This document shows positions 52,474 through 61,365 of a stretch of 64,000 nucleotides of DNA, one piece after another (within the stretch, counting starts at the first letter, position 1; the number at the start of each line of letters is the position of its first letter). Location of the stretch: positions 20,620-84,619 of the forward strand of contig JAFPXD010000046.1 of NCBI GenBank assembly GCA_017394835.1, given 5' to 3'. A program made the translations under genes and the position numbers. Under the pieces are notes generated by a model. The model was not told where the DNA came from and searched no databases. It saw only the letters and a program-made list of their open reading frames with translations. Source of the DNA: Clostridia bacterium (GTDB lineage Bacteria > Bacillota > Clostridia > Christensenellales > CAG-138).

Positions 52474-54264
52474 TCATTCCAATACGGCCTTTATCCTGCG
52501 CACGCCGGAGGAGGAAGCCTCCTCCTTCTTTATCTTGAACGTGCCGAGCTCGCCAGTCCTGGAGGCGTGCGGGCCGCCGCACATCTCGCAGGAGTATTCG
52601 CCCATCGTATAGACCTTTACGAGCTCCCCGTATTTCTTTTCGAACACGCCGATAGCGCCCTTTGCGCGGGCCTCGGGCACGGTCATCTCCTCACAGGTGA
52701 TGACAACGTCGGCGGCGATGGCGTCGTTCACGTATTTTTCGACCTCGCGAAGCTCCTCGGGGGTCACCTTTCTGGGGAACGAGAAGTCGAAACGAAGCCT
52801 CTCGGGGGTTATGTTGGAGCCGCGCTGGAATATGTTTTCATCGTTCAAGACCTTGCGCAGGCCCGCCTGCAGAAGATGCGTGGCGGTGTGGAGCTTGGTG
52901 GTCGCTTCGGAATGATCGGCAAGACCGCCCTTGAACTTCTGCTCCGCGCCCGCGCGGCTCTTCGCCTGATGCTCCGCAAAGGCGGCGCGATAGCCCTCTA
53001 TATCGACGGTCAGGCCGTTCTCCTTTGCAAGCTCCTCGGTGAACTCTATGGGGAAGCCGTAGGTATCGAAGAGATGGAAAGCGGTAACGCCGTCTATAAC
53101 GCCTTCGGGGAAGCTGTTCTTAATGCGCTCGAATTCCTTGGTGCCCTGCTTTAAGGTCTTCTGGAAATTACGCTCCTCCGTGTTGAGCTCGTTTACGATG
53201 CGCTCGCGGTTTTCGTTAAGCTCGGGATAGACGGAGCCGTACGTTTCTATGACCGCTTCCGCTACCTTGGAAATGCTCATTTCGGGCATGCCGAGCTGCA
53301 TGGCGTAGCGGATCGCGCGGCGGATTATGCGGCGCAGGATATAGCCCTGATCGACGTTCGAGGGGGTGACGCCGCGGGGATCGCCCAGCATGAACGAAGC
53401 CGTCCTCATGTGATCCGCGATTATGCGGAAGGCGCGGGTGGTCTCGCCGCCGTCGGAATAATTCTTGCCGGAAAGCTCCGCGATCTTTGCGAGTATGCCG
53501 GTGAAGGCGTCTGTATCATAGACGCTGCCCACGCCCTGCAGAGTCGCAACGGTGCGCTCCAGACCCATGCCGGTATCGACGTTCTTCTGAGCGAGGGGCT
53601 CGTATTTGCCCTCCGCCGTCTTGTTGTACTGCATGAAAACGTCGTTCCAGATCTCAAGATACTTGCCGCAGTCGCACCCGGGGAAGCAGTTTTCACCGCA
53701 GGGCTCCTTGCCCGTATCTATGAACATTTCGGTGTCGGGGCCGCAGGGGCCGGTCTGGCCGGCGGGGCCCCACCAGTTATGCTTGCGGCCGAGGTAGAAT
53801 ATGTGGGAAGGATCGACGCCCATTTCCACCCAGCGGTCGTGCGCCTCCGTATCGCGGGGGAGGCCGTCCTCACCGGCAAAGCAGGTGAAATAGAGCTTAT
53901 CCTTGGGTATGCCGAGCCATTCCTCGCCCGTCAAAAACTCCCAGCTCCACTCGATGGCCTCCTGCTTGAAATAATCGCCCAGGGACCAGTTGCCCAGCAT
54001 CTCGAAGAAGGTGCAGTGGGAAGCGTCGCCCACTTCGTCTATATCGCCGGTGCGGACGCATTTCTGAACGTCGGTCAAGCGGTTGCCCGCCGGATGCTTG
54101 GCGCCCAAAAGATAGGGCACGAGCGGATGCATGCCCGCCATAGTGAAGAGGGCGCTGGGGTCGTTTTCCGGAACCAAGGAGGCGGAGGAGATCACCGCAT
54201 GACCCTTTTCGGCAAAGAAGCGGAGGTAGAGCTCGCGGAGCTCGGATGTGGTAAGGTTTTTCAT
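52474..54264 (-). CDS. alaS: Alanyl-tRNA synthetase, short form lacking the C-terminal domain
   Basis: The 596-residue protein has the class II AlaRS catalytic core (LRELYLRFFAEKGH, FTMAGMHPLVPYLLG, DASHCTFFEMLGNWSLGDYFK) and the VDTGMGLERTVATLQG motif. The editing domain follows, with HTATHLLQ and CEMCGGPHASRTGELG intact. The roughly 280-residue C-Ala/DHHA1 region of the usual ~880-residue enzyme is missing, and the frame ends cleanly after the editing zinc site. Charging of tRNA-Ala and mischarge clearance are expected; tRNA binding and dimerisation must differ from E. coli AlaRS. Short AlaRS forms occur in Clostridia to my recollection. It leads a five-gene operon. Confidence 0.85.
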   Translation of the reverse strand: MKNLTTSELRELYLRFFAEKGHAVISSASLVPENDPSALFTMAGMHPLVPYLLGAKHPAGNRLTDVQKCVRTGDIDEVGDASHCTFFEMLGNWSLGDYFKQEAIEWSWEFLTGEEWLGIPKDKLYFTCFAGEDGLPRDTEAHDRWVEMGVDPSHIFYLGRKHNWWGPAGQTGPCGPDTEMFIDTGKEPCGENCFPGCDCGKYLEIWNDVFMQYNKTAEGKYEPLAQKNVDTGMGLERTVATLQGVGSVYDTDAFTGILAKIAELSGKNYSDGGETTRAFRIIADHMRTASFMLGDPRGVTPSNVDQGYILRRIIRRAIRYAMQLGMPEMSISKVAEAVIETYGSVYPELNENRERIVNELNTEERNFQKTLKQGTKEFERIKNSFPEGVIDGVTAFHLFDTYGFPIEFTEELAKENGLTVDIEGYRAAFAEHQAKSRAGAEQKFKGGLADHSEATTKLHTATHLLQAGLRKVLNDENIFQRGSNITPERLRFDFSFPRKVTPEELREVEKYVNDAIAADVVITCEEMTVPEARAKGAIGVFEKKYGELVKVYTMGEYSCEMCGGPHASRTGELGTFKIKKEEASSSGVRRIKAVLE

Positions 54265-54487
54265 ATCAAAAAGGAAGTCCTTTCTTAAAGGGGCAAGCCC
54301 CCGTCGTATTTATAGGCCCGCCCGCCTTCAAAGCGGAGCGTACAACAAATCACCTTATATTATAGTGCAAGCGGGGGGCATTTGTCAAATACTATGGACA
54401 ATTTTCGGAATAGCTGATATAATAAAAGGGATGGGCGCACTCTTGCGCCTTCCGAATAAAAAAATAACCCGAAAGGAATGAAAAATA

Positions 54488-54820
54488 ATGGCAAAGGGAT
54501 TCATGCCCGGTATGGGCGGCAATATGCAGCAGATGATGATGAAGGCGCAGAGGATGCAGCAGGATATCCAGCGCGTGCAGGAGGAGGTCGGCAATTCGGA
54601 GCTCGAATATTCCGCGGGCGGCGGCGCCGTTAAGGTCACGATCTACGGCCGCAAGGAGATAAAGAGCATCGAGATAGCTCCCGAGTGCGTCGATCCCGAC
54701 GACGTGGAGATGCTGCAGGATCTCGTGATAGCCGCGGTGAACGGCGCGATCGCTCTGGCCGATGAGACCATGAACAAGGAAATGTCCAAGGTCACGGGCG
54801 GCATGAACCTGCCCTTCTGA
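54488..54820 (+). CDS. ybaB: YbaB/EbfC-family nucleoid-associated protein
   Basis: The 110-residue protein has the YbaB pattern: a methionine-rich start (MQQMMMKAQRMQQDIQRVQEEV), the beta core YSAGGGAVKVTIYGRKEIKSIEI and the acidic-glutamine helix DDVEMLQDLVIAAVNGAI. It binds DNA as a dimer. AAAGGAATG stands just before the start. It precedes recR by five bases, the usual Firmicute order (dnaX-ybaB-recR), though dnaX is not here. Confidence 0.95.
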   Translation: MAKGFMPGMGGNMQQMMMKAQRMQQDIQRVQEEVGNSELEYSAGGGAVKVTIYGRKEIKSIEIAPECVDPDDVEMLQDLVIAAVNGAIALADETMNKEMSKVTGGMNLPF

Positions 54821-54825
54821 ATAAA

Positions 54826-55419
54826 GTGAGCACTCCATCGCTTGAAAACCTTGCAGCAAGGCTCAACCGCCTGCCCGGCATAGGCATAAAGACGGCGCAG
54901 CGTCTGGCTTACCACATACTCGACCTGCCGGAAGAGGATGTGGAGGGGCTTTCATCCGCCCTTCTGGATGCAAAGCGCCGCATCCGGTACTGCCCCGTCT
55001 GCGGCAATTTCACGGAGGATGAGCTCTGCTCCGTATGCGCCGACGCAAAGCGCGACGGGTCGGTCATCTGCGTGGTGGAAAACGCGCGCGACGTTTCATT
55101 CATGGAGCGCATGCGCGAGTTTCACGGGAAATACCACGTGCTCGGCGGCACTCTCTCGCCTATGGACGGAGTCGGCCCAGAGGATATAAGGATCGCGGAG
55201 CTTGTCGAAAGGGTGAAAACGGGAGAGGTGAAGGAGGTCATTTTGGCCACCGATCCCGACGTTGAGGGCGAGGCGACCGCGGCCTATATCGCAAAGCGGA
55301 TAAAGCCCCTCGGCGTGAAGACCACCCGTATCGCCCACGGCATACCCATCGGAGGCGATCTCGAGTACGTCGATGAAATGACCCTCTATAAAGCAATGGA
55401 GAACCGCAGGGAAGTCTGA
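54826..55419 (+). CDS. recR: Recombination protein RecR
   Basis: The 197-residue protein begins at a GTG and has the helix-hairpin-helix LNRLPGIGIKTAQRLAYHIL near 12. The zinc finger CPVCGNFTEDELCSVC (57-72) follows, then the Toprim domain with VVENARDV, YHVLGGTLSPMDG and the late ATDPDVEGEATAAYI. RecR works with RecO and RecF in loading RecA at gaps. The start is chosen because it gives the standard N-terminus directly behind ybaB. Confidence 0.95.
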   Translation: MSTPSLENLAARLNRLPGIGIKTAQRLAYHILDLPEEDVEGLSSALLDAKRRIRYCPVCGNFTEDELCSVCADAKRDGSVICVVENARDVSFMERMREFHGKYHVLGGTLSPMDGVGPEDIRIAELVERVKTGEVKEVILATDPDVEGEATAAYIAKRIKPLGVKTTRIAHGIPIGGDLEYVDEMTLYKAMENRREV

Positions 55420-55432
55420 ATAAGCGTCAAGC

Positions 55433-55470
55433 AAAAGCTCCTCCGGGCAAATGCCCGAAGGAGCTTTTTT
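55433..55470. terminator. Bidirectional terminator between recR and the leucine-rich protein gene
   Basis: AAAGCTCCTCCGGGC pairs with GCCCGAAGGAGCTTT around AAAT, with T-runs on both strands. Confidence 0.9.
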
Positions 55471-55490
55471 CATATCAGCCTAACAGCTTA

Positions 55491-57551
55491 TTATTCTTCG
55501 CCCAGCAGATCGTTCACAGCGCAGACGAGGGGCTCCATGGTGTAAAGGAAGCCCTCGTGACCGGTGTTGGCGGTGACCTCTATGCCGGCATAGACCTCAA
55601 GCGCAGTGCCGAAATTTCCGGGAGTGATGTCCGTCACAACGAGGGTAAAGAGCTCATACTCGCCGTTGGGATCGGTATAGAAGGTGCGGCGGCAGGGGAT
55701 CTCGAGCTGCTTGCCGGTCATGGTGTTCACGATCATGAACACGCGGGAATGCACGGTGCTGCCCTCAACGTTCACCTGACGGAACACGAAGCGCATATCG
55801 CGCTTGGAATCCTCCTGAGTGCGGGGACGCAGCTCCACCCTCTCACCCACGACGTAGGAGGCGACTATATCGGCAACGTAGTTGTAGCTTGCGTTGTTGG
55901 TATCGAAGGGGCGCTCCCAATCCCACTCGGGGAATATGTTGAGATAGTGGATCTCAAAGTTCTTGGTGTTAACGCCGTTGAAGGCGTTCTTCGCGACCCT
56001 GTTGGGATCGAGCACGGGGCAATGGAAGTGGATCGCCTCAAGCGCGGTGCAGCGGCCGAAGGCGTTGCTGCCGATCACCTGAGAGGCTTCGGAGGCGGTA
56101 AGATCGCCCAAAACGGTCACGGTCACGAGCTGATCGCAGAACTGGAACAGCATGCCGGGGATCTGGGTTATGCCCTCGGGAATGACCGCCTCGGTGATGG
56201 GGGTGTGGGCAAAGGCGCTCATGCCGAGATAGGTGACGCCCGCGGGGATCTCAAGGCCGGCCAGGGAGCTGCAGCCGTTGAATGCGTCGCTGCCTATGTA
56301 GGTAACGGTGGAGGGGATGGTGAAATCCGAAAGATTTCCGCAGTTATTGAAGCAGCCGTCGTCGATCACGGTCAGCCCTTCGGGAACGGTCACGGAGACG
56401 AGGGAGGAGCAGTCGCGGAAGCAGGCGTAGCCGAAGCCGCGGACGTTCGGCCCGAGGATGACGTTCTGAATAGCGGGGCATCCGGCGAAGGTGCTGCCGC
56501 CCAGATCCTCAACGTTCGCATAGATCTCAGCGGTTATGAGGTTTTCGCAGAAGCCGAAGAGGCCGCCGCCCAGATAGGTAACGGACTCGGGGATAACGAT
56601 GGAGGTGATGCCCGTGGAGGAGAACGCCGCGGAGCCGATGGTGGTGAGGCCGTCGGGAAGGACTATTTCGGTCACGTTCACGCAGCCGTCAACGGCGCTG
56701 GGGCCGATCTCAAGGCAGGCGGGATCGACAGTCAGGGAGCCCTCGCGGGGGTAGGGCACGGAAAGGAGCAGGGTCTTGTCCTTGTTGTAAAGGACGCCGT
56801 CAACGTCGCAGTAGGCGGGGTTCGCCTCATCGACGTTGTAGTTAGCCATGCTGCTGTTGTTCCTGAAGGAATCGAAGAGCATATCCGTCATGGAGGCGGG
56901 GATGTTGATCTCGGTGATTTGGGAGCCCGTCAGCACGTACTGGCCGGCGGTCACAACGCCTTCGGGAATGATGAAGGAGGTCACGTTCCAGTTCTGCGCA
57001 AAGCAGTTGGTGGGGAGCTCCGTGATGAGGGGCGGGATGGTGATGCTGGTGAAGGCGCGGCATTCGGAGAATGCGCCCTCGCCGATGGCGGTGAGCCCCT
57101 GGGGAAGCACTACGTCGTTCAGCACATAGCAGTTGTTGAAGGCCTTTTTGCCAATTACGGTGACGCCCGCGGGAATATCGCATTCGGTCAGCACCCTCAG
57201 ATTGAGGAACGCCGCCTCGTGGATCTCGGTCAGCGTGGAGGGAAGGGTCAGCGAGGTGACCTTCTGCAGATTATAGAAGGCATAGCTGCCGATGGTGGTG
57301 ACGCCTTCCTCGACCACGATAGAAGTGCAGTTGTTCCTTATCGCGTAAGCGTAGAAGGGGGAACCGTTGGCGGACCAATCCGTCATGGCGCCTTCGCCGC
57401 TTATCGTGATGGTCTTGGAATCGGAATCCCATACGTAGGTGAGGTTTTCACCGCAGGAGCCGGTCGTCTGATCGGCGAGCGCACCCGTCGGCAGAACGAA
57501 GATCAGCGCGGCGATGAGCGCGGCGCATATGAAGCCGAAAGTTCTTTTCAT
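55491..57551 (-). CDS. Exported BspA-like leucine-rich-repeat protein with a C-terminal module shared with the giant surface protein
   Basis: The 686-residue protein has a signal peptide (MKRTFGFICAALIAALIF, cleaved near ALA) and about 20 LRR_5/BspA repeats (70-540) of the kind SLTLPSTLTEIHEAAF and TIGEGAFSECRAFTSITIP. The last 125 residues (VGERVELRPRTQEDSKRDMRFVFRQV to the end) are not LRR and resemble the end of the 2-6538 protein: an LRPR or IRPE start, DxRF, and a late GNFGTALEVYAGI versus ENFDAEVTAVPYL. BspA-type proteins bind host or matrix proteins. No LPXTG or dockerin is seen. The start is placed at the ATG after GGAG. Confidence 0.85.
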   Translation of the reverse strand: MKRTFGFICAALIAALIFVLPTGALADQTTGSCGENLTYVWDSDSKTITISGEGAMTDWSANGSPFYAYAIRNNCTSIVVEEGVTTIGSYAFYNLQKVTSLTLPSTLTEIHEAAFLNLRVLTECDIPAGVTVIGKKAFNNCYVLNDVVLPQGLTAIGEGAFSECRAFTSITIPPLITELPTNCFAQNWNVTSFIIPEGVVTAGQYVLTGSQITEINIPASMTDMLFDSFRNNSSMANYNVDEANPAYCDVDGVLYNKDKTLLLSVPYPREGSLTVDPACLEIGPSAVDGCVNVTEIVLPDGLTTIGSAAFSSTGITSIVIPESVTYLGGGLFGFCENLITAEIYANVEDLGGSTFAGCPAIQNVILGPNVRGFGYACFRDCSSLVSVTVPEGLTVIDDGCFNNCGNLSDFTIPSTVTYIGSDAFNGCSSLAGLEIPAGVTYLGMSAFAHTPITEAVIPEGITQIPGMLFQFCDQLVTVTVLGDLTASEASQVIGSNAFGRCTALEAIHFHCPVLDPNRVAKNAFNGVNTKNFEIHYLNIFPEWDWERPFDTNNASYNYVADIVASYVVGERVELRPRTQEDSKRDMRFVFRQVNVEGSTVHSRVFMIVNTMTGKQLEIPCRRTFYTDPNGEYELFTLVVTDITPGNFGTALEVYAGIEVTANTGHEGFLYTMEPLVCAVNDLLGEE

Positions 57552-57642
57552 GGTTTGTACTCCTTTTCGCCCCGAAGGGGGGCAGATTTCCAACGGTAAA
57601 TATATCAGCTTTCGAGGGGAATGTCAATCGGAAAAAACGCAT

Positions 57643-57675
57643 AAAAAAAGATCCGCCGCCCTGGGGCAGCGGATC
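57643..57675 (-). terminator. Terminator of nrdD
   Basis: On the minus strand GATCCGCTGCC and GGCGGCGGATC pair and are followed by TTTTTTT. Confidence 0.85.
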
Positions 57676-57705
57676 CCGATGCTGCTTTATCGTATCTTTT
57701 TGCCG

Positions 57706-60066
57706 TTATTTCCTGAGCCAGCCGAGTATTTCGGAAACGCCCTTCAGGCTCTTCGCGCCGTCTTCGCCGGTCAAAACGAGGGTGGGCGCCTGGGTCACGC
57801 TGTAGCGGTGGACGGAATCGACGTCGTCATCCGCAACGATCTCCTCGTAAGCCACGCCGGCGTTGTCGAGCACGGTCTTCGCCATCCTGCAGTTGGGGCA
57901 GGTCTTGGAAACGAAGAGCAGGGTGCGGGCTTCTTCATCGGCGGCGGGAGCTTCCTCATGATCGGCGGGGTTCAGCACGCCGTCATGGGTGAGGCAGGAG
58001 CGCTCTATGACGTAGGTCTTGCGGTCCTTGAATTCCTGCGCCTTGCCGTCGTTCCAGTTCTGAACGGGGCGGTAATAGCCGGTGATGCGGCTGTAAACCT
58101 CGGTCTTCCTGCCGCACTCGGGGCAGGTGAAGTGCTCGCCCCTTATGTAGCCGTGATCCGCGCAGACGGAATAGGTGGGGCTCATGGTGTAATAGGGGAG
58201 CTTATAGTTTTCCGCGATCTTGCGGACGAGATCCGCGCAGGCCTTCCAGTCGGGCAGCTTCTCGCCGAGGAAGGCGTGGAACACCGTGCCGGAGGTGTAA
58301 AGGGTCTGGAGCTCATCCTGAATGTCGAGAGCGGAGAAGATATCCTCCGTATAGCCCACGGGCAGGTGGGAGGAGTTGGTGTAATAGGGGGTGCCGTTCT
58401 CGTTCGCGGTGATTATATCGGGGAACTGCGCCTTATCGTGCTTCGCGAAGCGGTAGGTGGTGGATTCGGCGGGGGTTGCCTCAAGGTTGTAGAGATCGCC
58501 GTACTTTTCCTGATAATCGGAAAGACGCTCGCGCATGTGGTTCAGCACGTCCTTTGCGAACTCCTTGGTCTCCTTATGGGTGAGATCCTTGCGGAGCCAG
58601 TTGGCGTTGAGGCCCACTTCGTTCATGCCTATGAGGCCGATGGTGGAGAAATGGTTCGCGAAGGTGCCCAGATACCTCTTGGTGTAGGGGTAAAGGCCCG
58701 CCTCGAGCAGCTTGGTGATGACGGTGCGCTTGGTCTTTAAGGAGCGGGCGGCAATATCCATGAGATCGTCCAACCTCTCGTAGAAGTCCTTTTCGTCCGC
58801 GGCAAGATACGCGATGCGGGGCATGTTGATCGTAACGACGCCCACGGAGCCCGTCGATTCGCCGGAGCCGAAGAAGCCGCCGGACTTCTTGCGCAGCTCG
58901 CGCAGATCGAGACGCAGCCTGCAGCACATGGAGCGCACGTCGCTGGGCTCCATATCGGAGTTGATGTAGTTGGAGAAATAGGGAGTGCCGTATTTCGCGC
59001 TCATCTCGAAGAGGAGGCGGTTGTTCTCGGTCTCCGACCAGTCGAAATCGCGGGTTATGGAATAGGTGGGGATGGGGTACTGGAAGCCGCGGCCGTTGGC
59101 GTCGCCCTCGATCATTATCTCGATGAACGCCTTGTTGACCATGTCCATCTCCTTCTTGCAGTCGCCATAGGTGAAATCCATATCGCGGCCGCCGACTATC
59201 GCGGGCAGGTTCTCCATATCCTTGGGGCAGACCCAGTCAAGGGTGATGTTGGAGAAGGGCGCCTGCGTGCCCCAGCGGCTGGGGGTGTTCACGCCGTAAA
59301 CGAAGCTCTGGATGCACTGCTTGACCTCCTTCTGGGAAAGGTTATCGACCTTTACGAAGGGGGCGAGATAGGTATCGAAGGAGGAGAACGCCTGCGCGCC
59401 CGCCCACTCGTTCTGCATTATACCGAGGAAGTTTACCATCTGGTTGCAGAGCGTGGAAAGATGGGAGGCGGGGGAGGAGGTGATCTTGCCGGGAACGCCG
59501 CCCAGACCCTCGCGGATGAGCTGCTTCAGGCTCCAGCCCGCGCAGTAGCCGGTGAGCATGGAAAGATCGTGCAGATGGATCGCGCAGGAGCGGTGAGCCT
59601 CCGCGACCTCCTTGTCATAGACCTCGGAAAGCCAGTAATTGGCGGTGATGGCGCCGGAATTGGAAAGGATGAGGCCGCCGACCGAATAGGTGACGGTGGA
59701 GTTTTCCTTAACGCGCCAGTCGTTTATCTGGAGATAGTTATCCACAAGATCTTTGTAATCGAGGAACGTGGAGCCCACGTTGCGGATCTTTTCGCGCTGC
59801 TTGCGGTAGAGGATGTAGCTTTTCGCAACGTCGGCGTAGCCGGCCTCGGAAAGGACCTTTTCGGCGCTGTCCTGAATATCCTCGACGGCGATGGTGTCAT
59901 CCTTTATCTTATCCTCGAAATCGGCGCATACGCGCAGCGCCAGCATATCGATTATGCTGGGATGATACTGCTTCTTGCAGGCCTCGAACGCCTTGGTGAG
60001 AGCGGCGCTGATCTTTTTGATGTCAAATTCCGCGAGCTTCCCGTCGCGCTTTACTACACGGTACAT
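57706..60066 (-). CDS. nrdD: Anaerobic ribonucleoside-triphosphate reductase with a fused glutaredoxin-like domain
   Basis: The 786-residue protein starts with an ATP-cone (VVKRDGKLAEFDIKKISAALTKAF), followed by the NrdD body (YWLSEVYDKEVAEAHRSCAIHLHDL, NMPRIAYLA, the CPECGRKTEVYSRITGYYRPVQNWNDGKAQEF end). It carries the cysteine pairs of the zinc site and the glycyl-radical glycine in the RITGYYRP region. The last 80 residues (from about 700) form a thioredoxin/glutaredoxin fold with CPNC and a cis-proline TQAPTLV. It makes deoxyribonucleotides without oxygen; the fused domain may recycle its cysteines. The start at 60066 has AAGGGGA upstream; the frame opens further out without one. nrdG lies 400 bp upstream on the same strand. 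Confidence 0.92.
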   Translation of the reverse strand: MYRVVKRDGKLAEFDIKKISAALTKAFEACKKQYHPSIIDMLALRVCADFEDKIKDDTIAVEDIQDSAEKVLSEAGYADVAKSYILYRKQREKIRNVGSTFLDYKDLVDNYLQINDWRVKENSTVTYSVGGLILSNSGAITANYWLSEVYDKEVAEAHRSCAIHLHDLSMLTGYCAGWSLKQLIREGLGGVPGKITSSPASHLSTLCNQMVNFLGIMQNEWAGAQAFSSFDTYLAPFVKVDNLSQKEVKQCIQSFVYGVNTPSRWGTQAPFSNITLDWVCPKDMENLPAIVGGRDMDFTYGDCKKEMDMVNKAFIEIMIEGDANGRGFQYPIPTYSITRDFDWSETENNRLLFEMSAKYGTPYFSNYINSDMEPSDVRSMCCRLRLDLRELRKKSGGFFGSGESTGSVGVVTINMPRIAYLAADEKDFYERLDDLMDIAARSLKTKRTVITKLLEAGLYPYTKRYLGTFANHFSTIGLIGMNEVGLNANWLRKDLTHKETKEFAKDVLNHMRERLSDYQEKYGDLYNLEATPAESTTYRFAKHDKAQFPDIITANENGTPYYTNSSHLPVGYTEDIFSALDIQDELQTLYTSGTVFHAFLGEKLPDWKACADLVRKIAENYKLPYYTMSPTYSVCADHGYIRGEHFTCPECGRKTEVYSRITGYYRPVQNWNDGKAQEFKDRKTYVIERSCLTHDGVLNPADHEEAPAADEEARTLLFVSKTCPNCRMAKTVLDNAGVAYEEIVADDDVDSVHRYSVTQAPTLVLTGEDGAKSLKGVSEILGWLRK

Positions 60067-60234
60067 GATTGGTTTTCCCCTTTTTGCGAAATTATTATGG
60101 TCGGTTTTATGATTCCGTACTGCGGCTTTGCCCCAAAATAGCGCAAATTTCAGCCTTCGGAACACATTATAACAAAGCCCTCGCCGCCTGTCAACAGCTT
60201 TTTTCAAGATGCTGTGCTATATATTTAATCCGAC

Positions 60235-60250
60235 CACAAGATATTGTGTT
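60235..60250. promoter_or_regulatory. NrdR-box-like palindrome, proximal
   Basis: CACAAGATATTGTGTT resembles the NrdR consensus (ACACAATATATTGTGT type). It lies 170 bases upstream of nrdD. Confidence 0.7.
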
Positions 60251-60319
60251 AACGCCGCATACAACAGCCGCTTTTGAGGCAAAAAACCCCGCCTTTTATG
60301 CCGTAAAAGAAAAATGCAG

Positions 60320-60335
60320 ACACAATATCTTGTGC
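60320..60335. promoter_or_regulatory. NrdR-box-like palindrome, distal
   Basis: ACACAATATCTTGTGC is the reverse complement of the proximal box over 15 bases. The boxes are 85 bp apart, about eight helical turns, wider than the 31-32 bp usual for NrdR. Confidence 0.65.
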
Positions 60336-60366
60336 CTGCGTGGTGATGCGCATACTAACAGCGGGG

Positions 60367-60440
60367 GGCTTGGGCGCGCTCGCTTAACGATACACAGCCT
60401 CAAAAGGGTTTCTTTGCGCGGTACCCGCGTCAAATGCCCG
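60367..60440. repeat. Interspersed repeat, copy 1 (partial)
   Basis: GCTTGGGCGCGCTCGCTTAA, then GATACACAGCCTCAAAAGG, matches segments at 61366 and 63857. This copy loses similarity after CGCGTCAAATGC. Confidence 0.65.
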
Positions 60441-60469
60441 AAGGACTTCTCTTCGGGCACGCCCCTTCC

Positions 60470-61165
60470 TTACATCCCGCGTATCCGGGCCCTTTTCACG
60501 AAGGGCTCAACTATCCCGAGCCAGCTTTCGAGCTCTTCTTTTGCCGGCGTTTCGAACCCTGAGAAGAGCACCGTATCGCGGTCGGCGAAGGGCTGGATAT
60601 AGTATTCCTCCGCGCCGCGGATCATCTCGCCTATCCCGCGGAAGGAGTCCGCGTCGTGCAGGGGCTTCACCGCCGTCGTGCGGAATTCGTATTCGATACC
60701 GCCGTTCATCAGTATTTCGATGCTCTTTCGTATCGCGTCCATGGGGAAGCCTTGGGCCTCCCTGCCGCAGGTCAGGGCGTATCTTTCGGGATCGTTCTTT
60801 ATATCCATTGCGACGCGATCGACGAGCCCCTCCCCGATAAGCGCGCGGAGCTTATCCGGATGAGTGCCGTTCGTGTCGAGCTTTACGGCAAAGCCCAGCT
60901 CCTTTATTTTCGTCATCACCTCGGGCAGCTCGGGGCGAAGCAGCGGCTCGCCCCCCGTGAAGGCCACGCCGTCCAGCATGCCGCGGCGCTTTTCGAGGAA
61001 GGCGAGGAGCTCCTTATCGTCCATCACCGCGGGCGCGTTTACGCTCCAGAGCTCGCTGTTGTGGCAGAAGGGGCATTTAAGATCGCACCCCGCAAGGAAG
61101 ACCGTGCAGGCGACCTTTCCGGGGTAATCGAGCAGAGTCAGTTTTTGGATCCCGTTTATATCCAT
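60470..61165 (-). CDS. nrdG: Radical SAM activating protein for anaerobic ribonucleotide reductase
   Basis: The 231-residue protein opens MDINGIQKLTLLDYPGKVACTVFLAGC and carries the radical SAM motif CDLKCPFC (C27, C31, C34). GGEPLLRPEL near 71, KLDTNGT near 94 and a late YYIQPF motif follow, the pattern of NrdG2-type activases. It cleaves SAM with a 4Fe-4S cluster to put the glycyl radical on NrdD. Here it precedes nrdD with a 400-bp gap that holds a hairpin and two NrdR-like boxes, so the two are probably separate transcripts. Confidence 0.9.
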   Translation of the reverse strand: MDINGIQKLTLLDYPGKVACTVFLAGCDLKCPFCHNSELWSVNAPAVMDDKELLAFLEKRRGMLDGVAFTGGEPLLRPELPEVMTKIKELGFAVKLDTNGTHPDKLRALIGEGLVDRVAMDIKNDPERYALTCGREAQGFPMDAIRKSIEILMNGGIEYEFRTTAVKPLHDADSFRGIGEMIRGAEEYYIQPFADRDTVLFSGFETPAKEELESWLGIVEPFVKRARIRGM

Positions 61166-61365
61166 AAGAATACCTTTCGTGAAAGCGTTGAATCGTCAAA
61201 CCGATTGTATCACCTTGTGCGGCGCTCCGCAAGCCCCCGAAAAATGCTTTCCTTTTCAATTACGACAGTTTTTACAGTTGACGGGTCACCATTGCTGTCT
61301 GACTGTTGTGGGAGGCTCCTTTTTTCGCGCCCCCTTCGCCGGTGAAAAAGGGATCGAGCGCCTTT

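Noticed and set aside
55557..57599. A 680-codon open frame on the plus strand opposite the leucine-rich protein
   Set aside because: It is the antisense of regular LRR codons, with repetitive G/A/E/H composition. The minus-strand frame has a signal peptide and BspA repeats.
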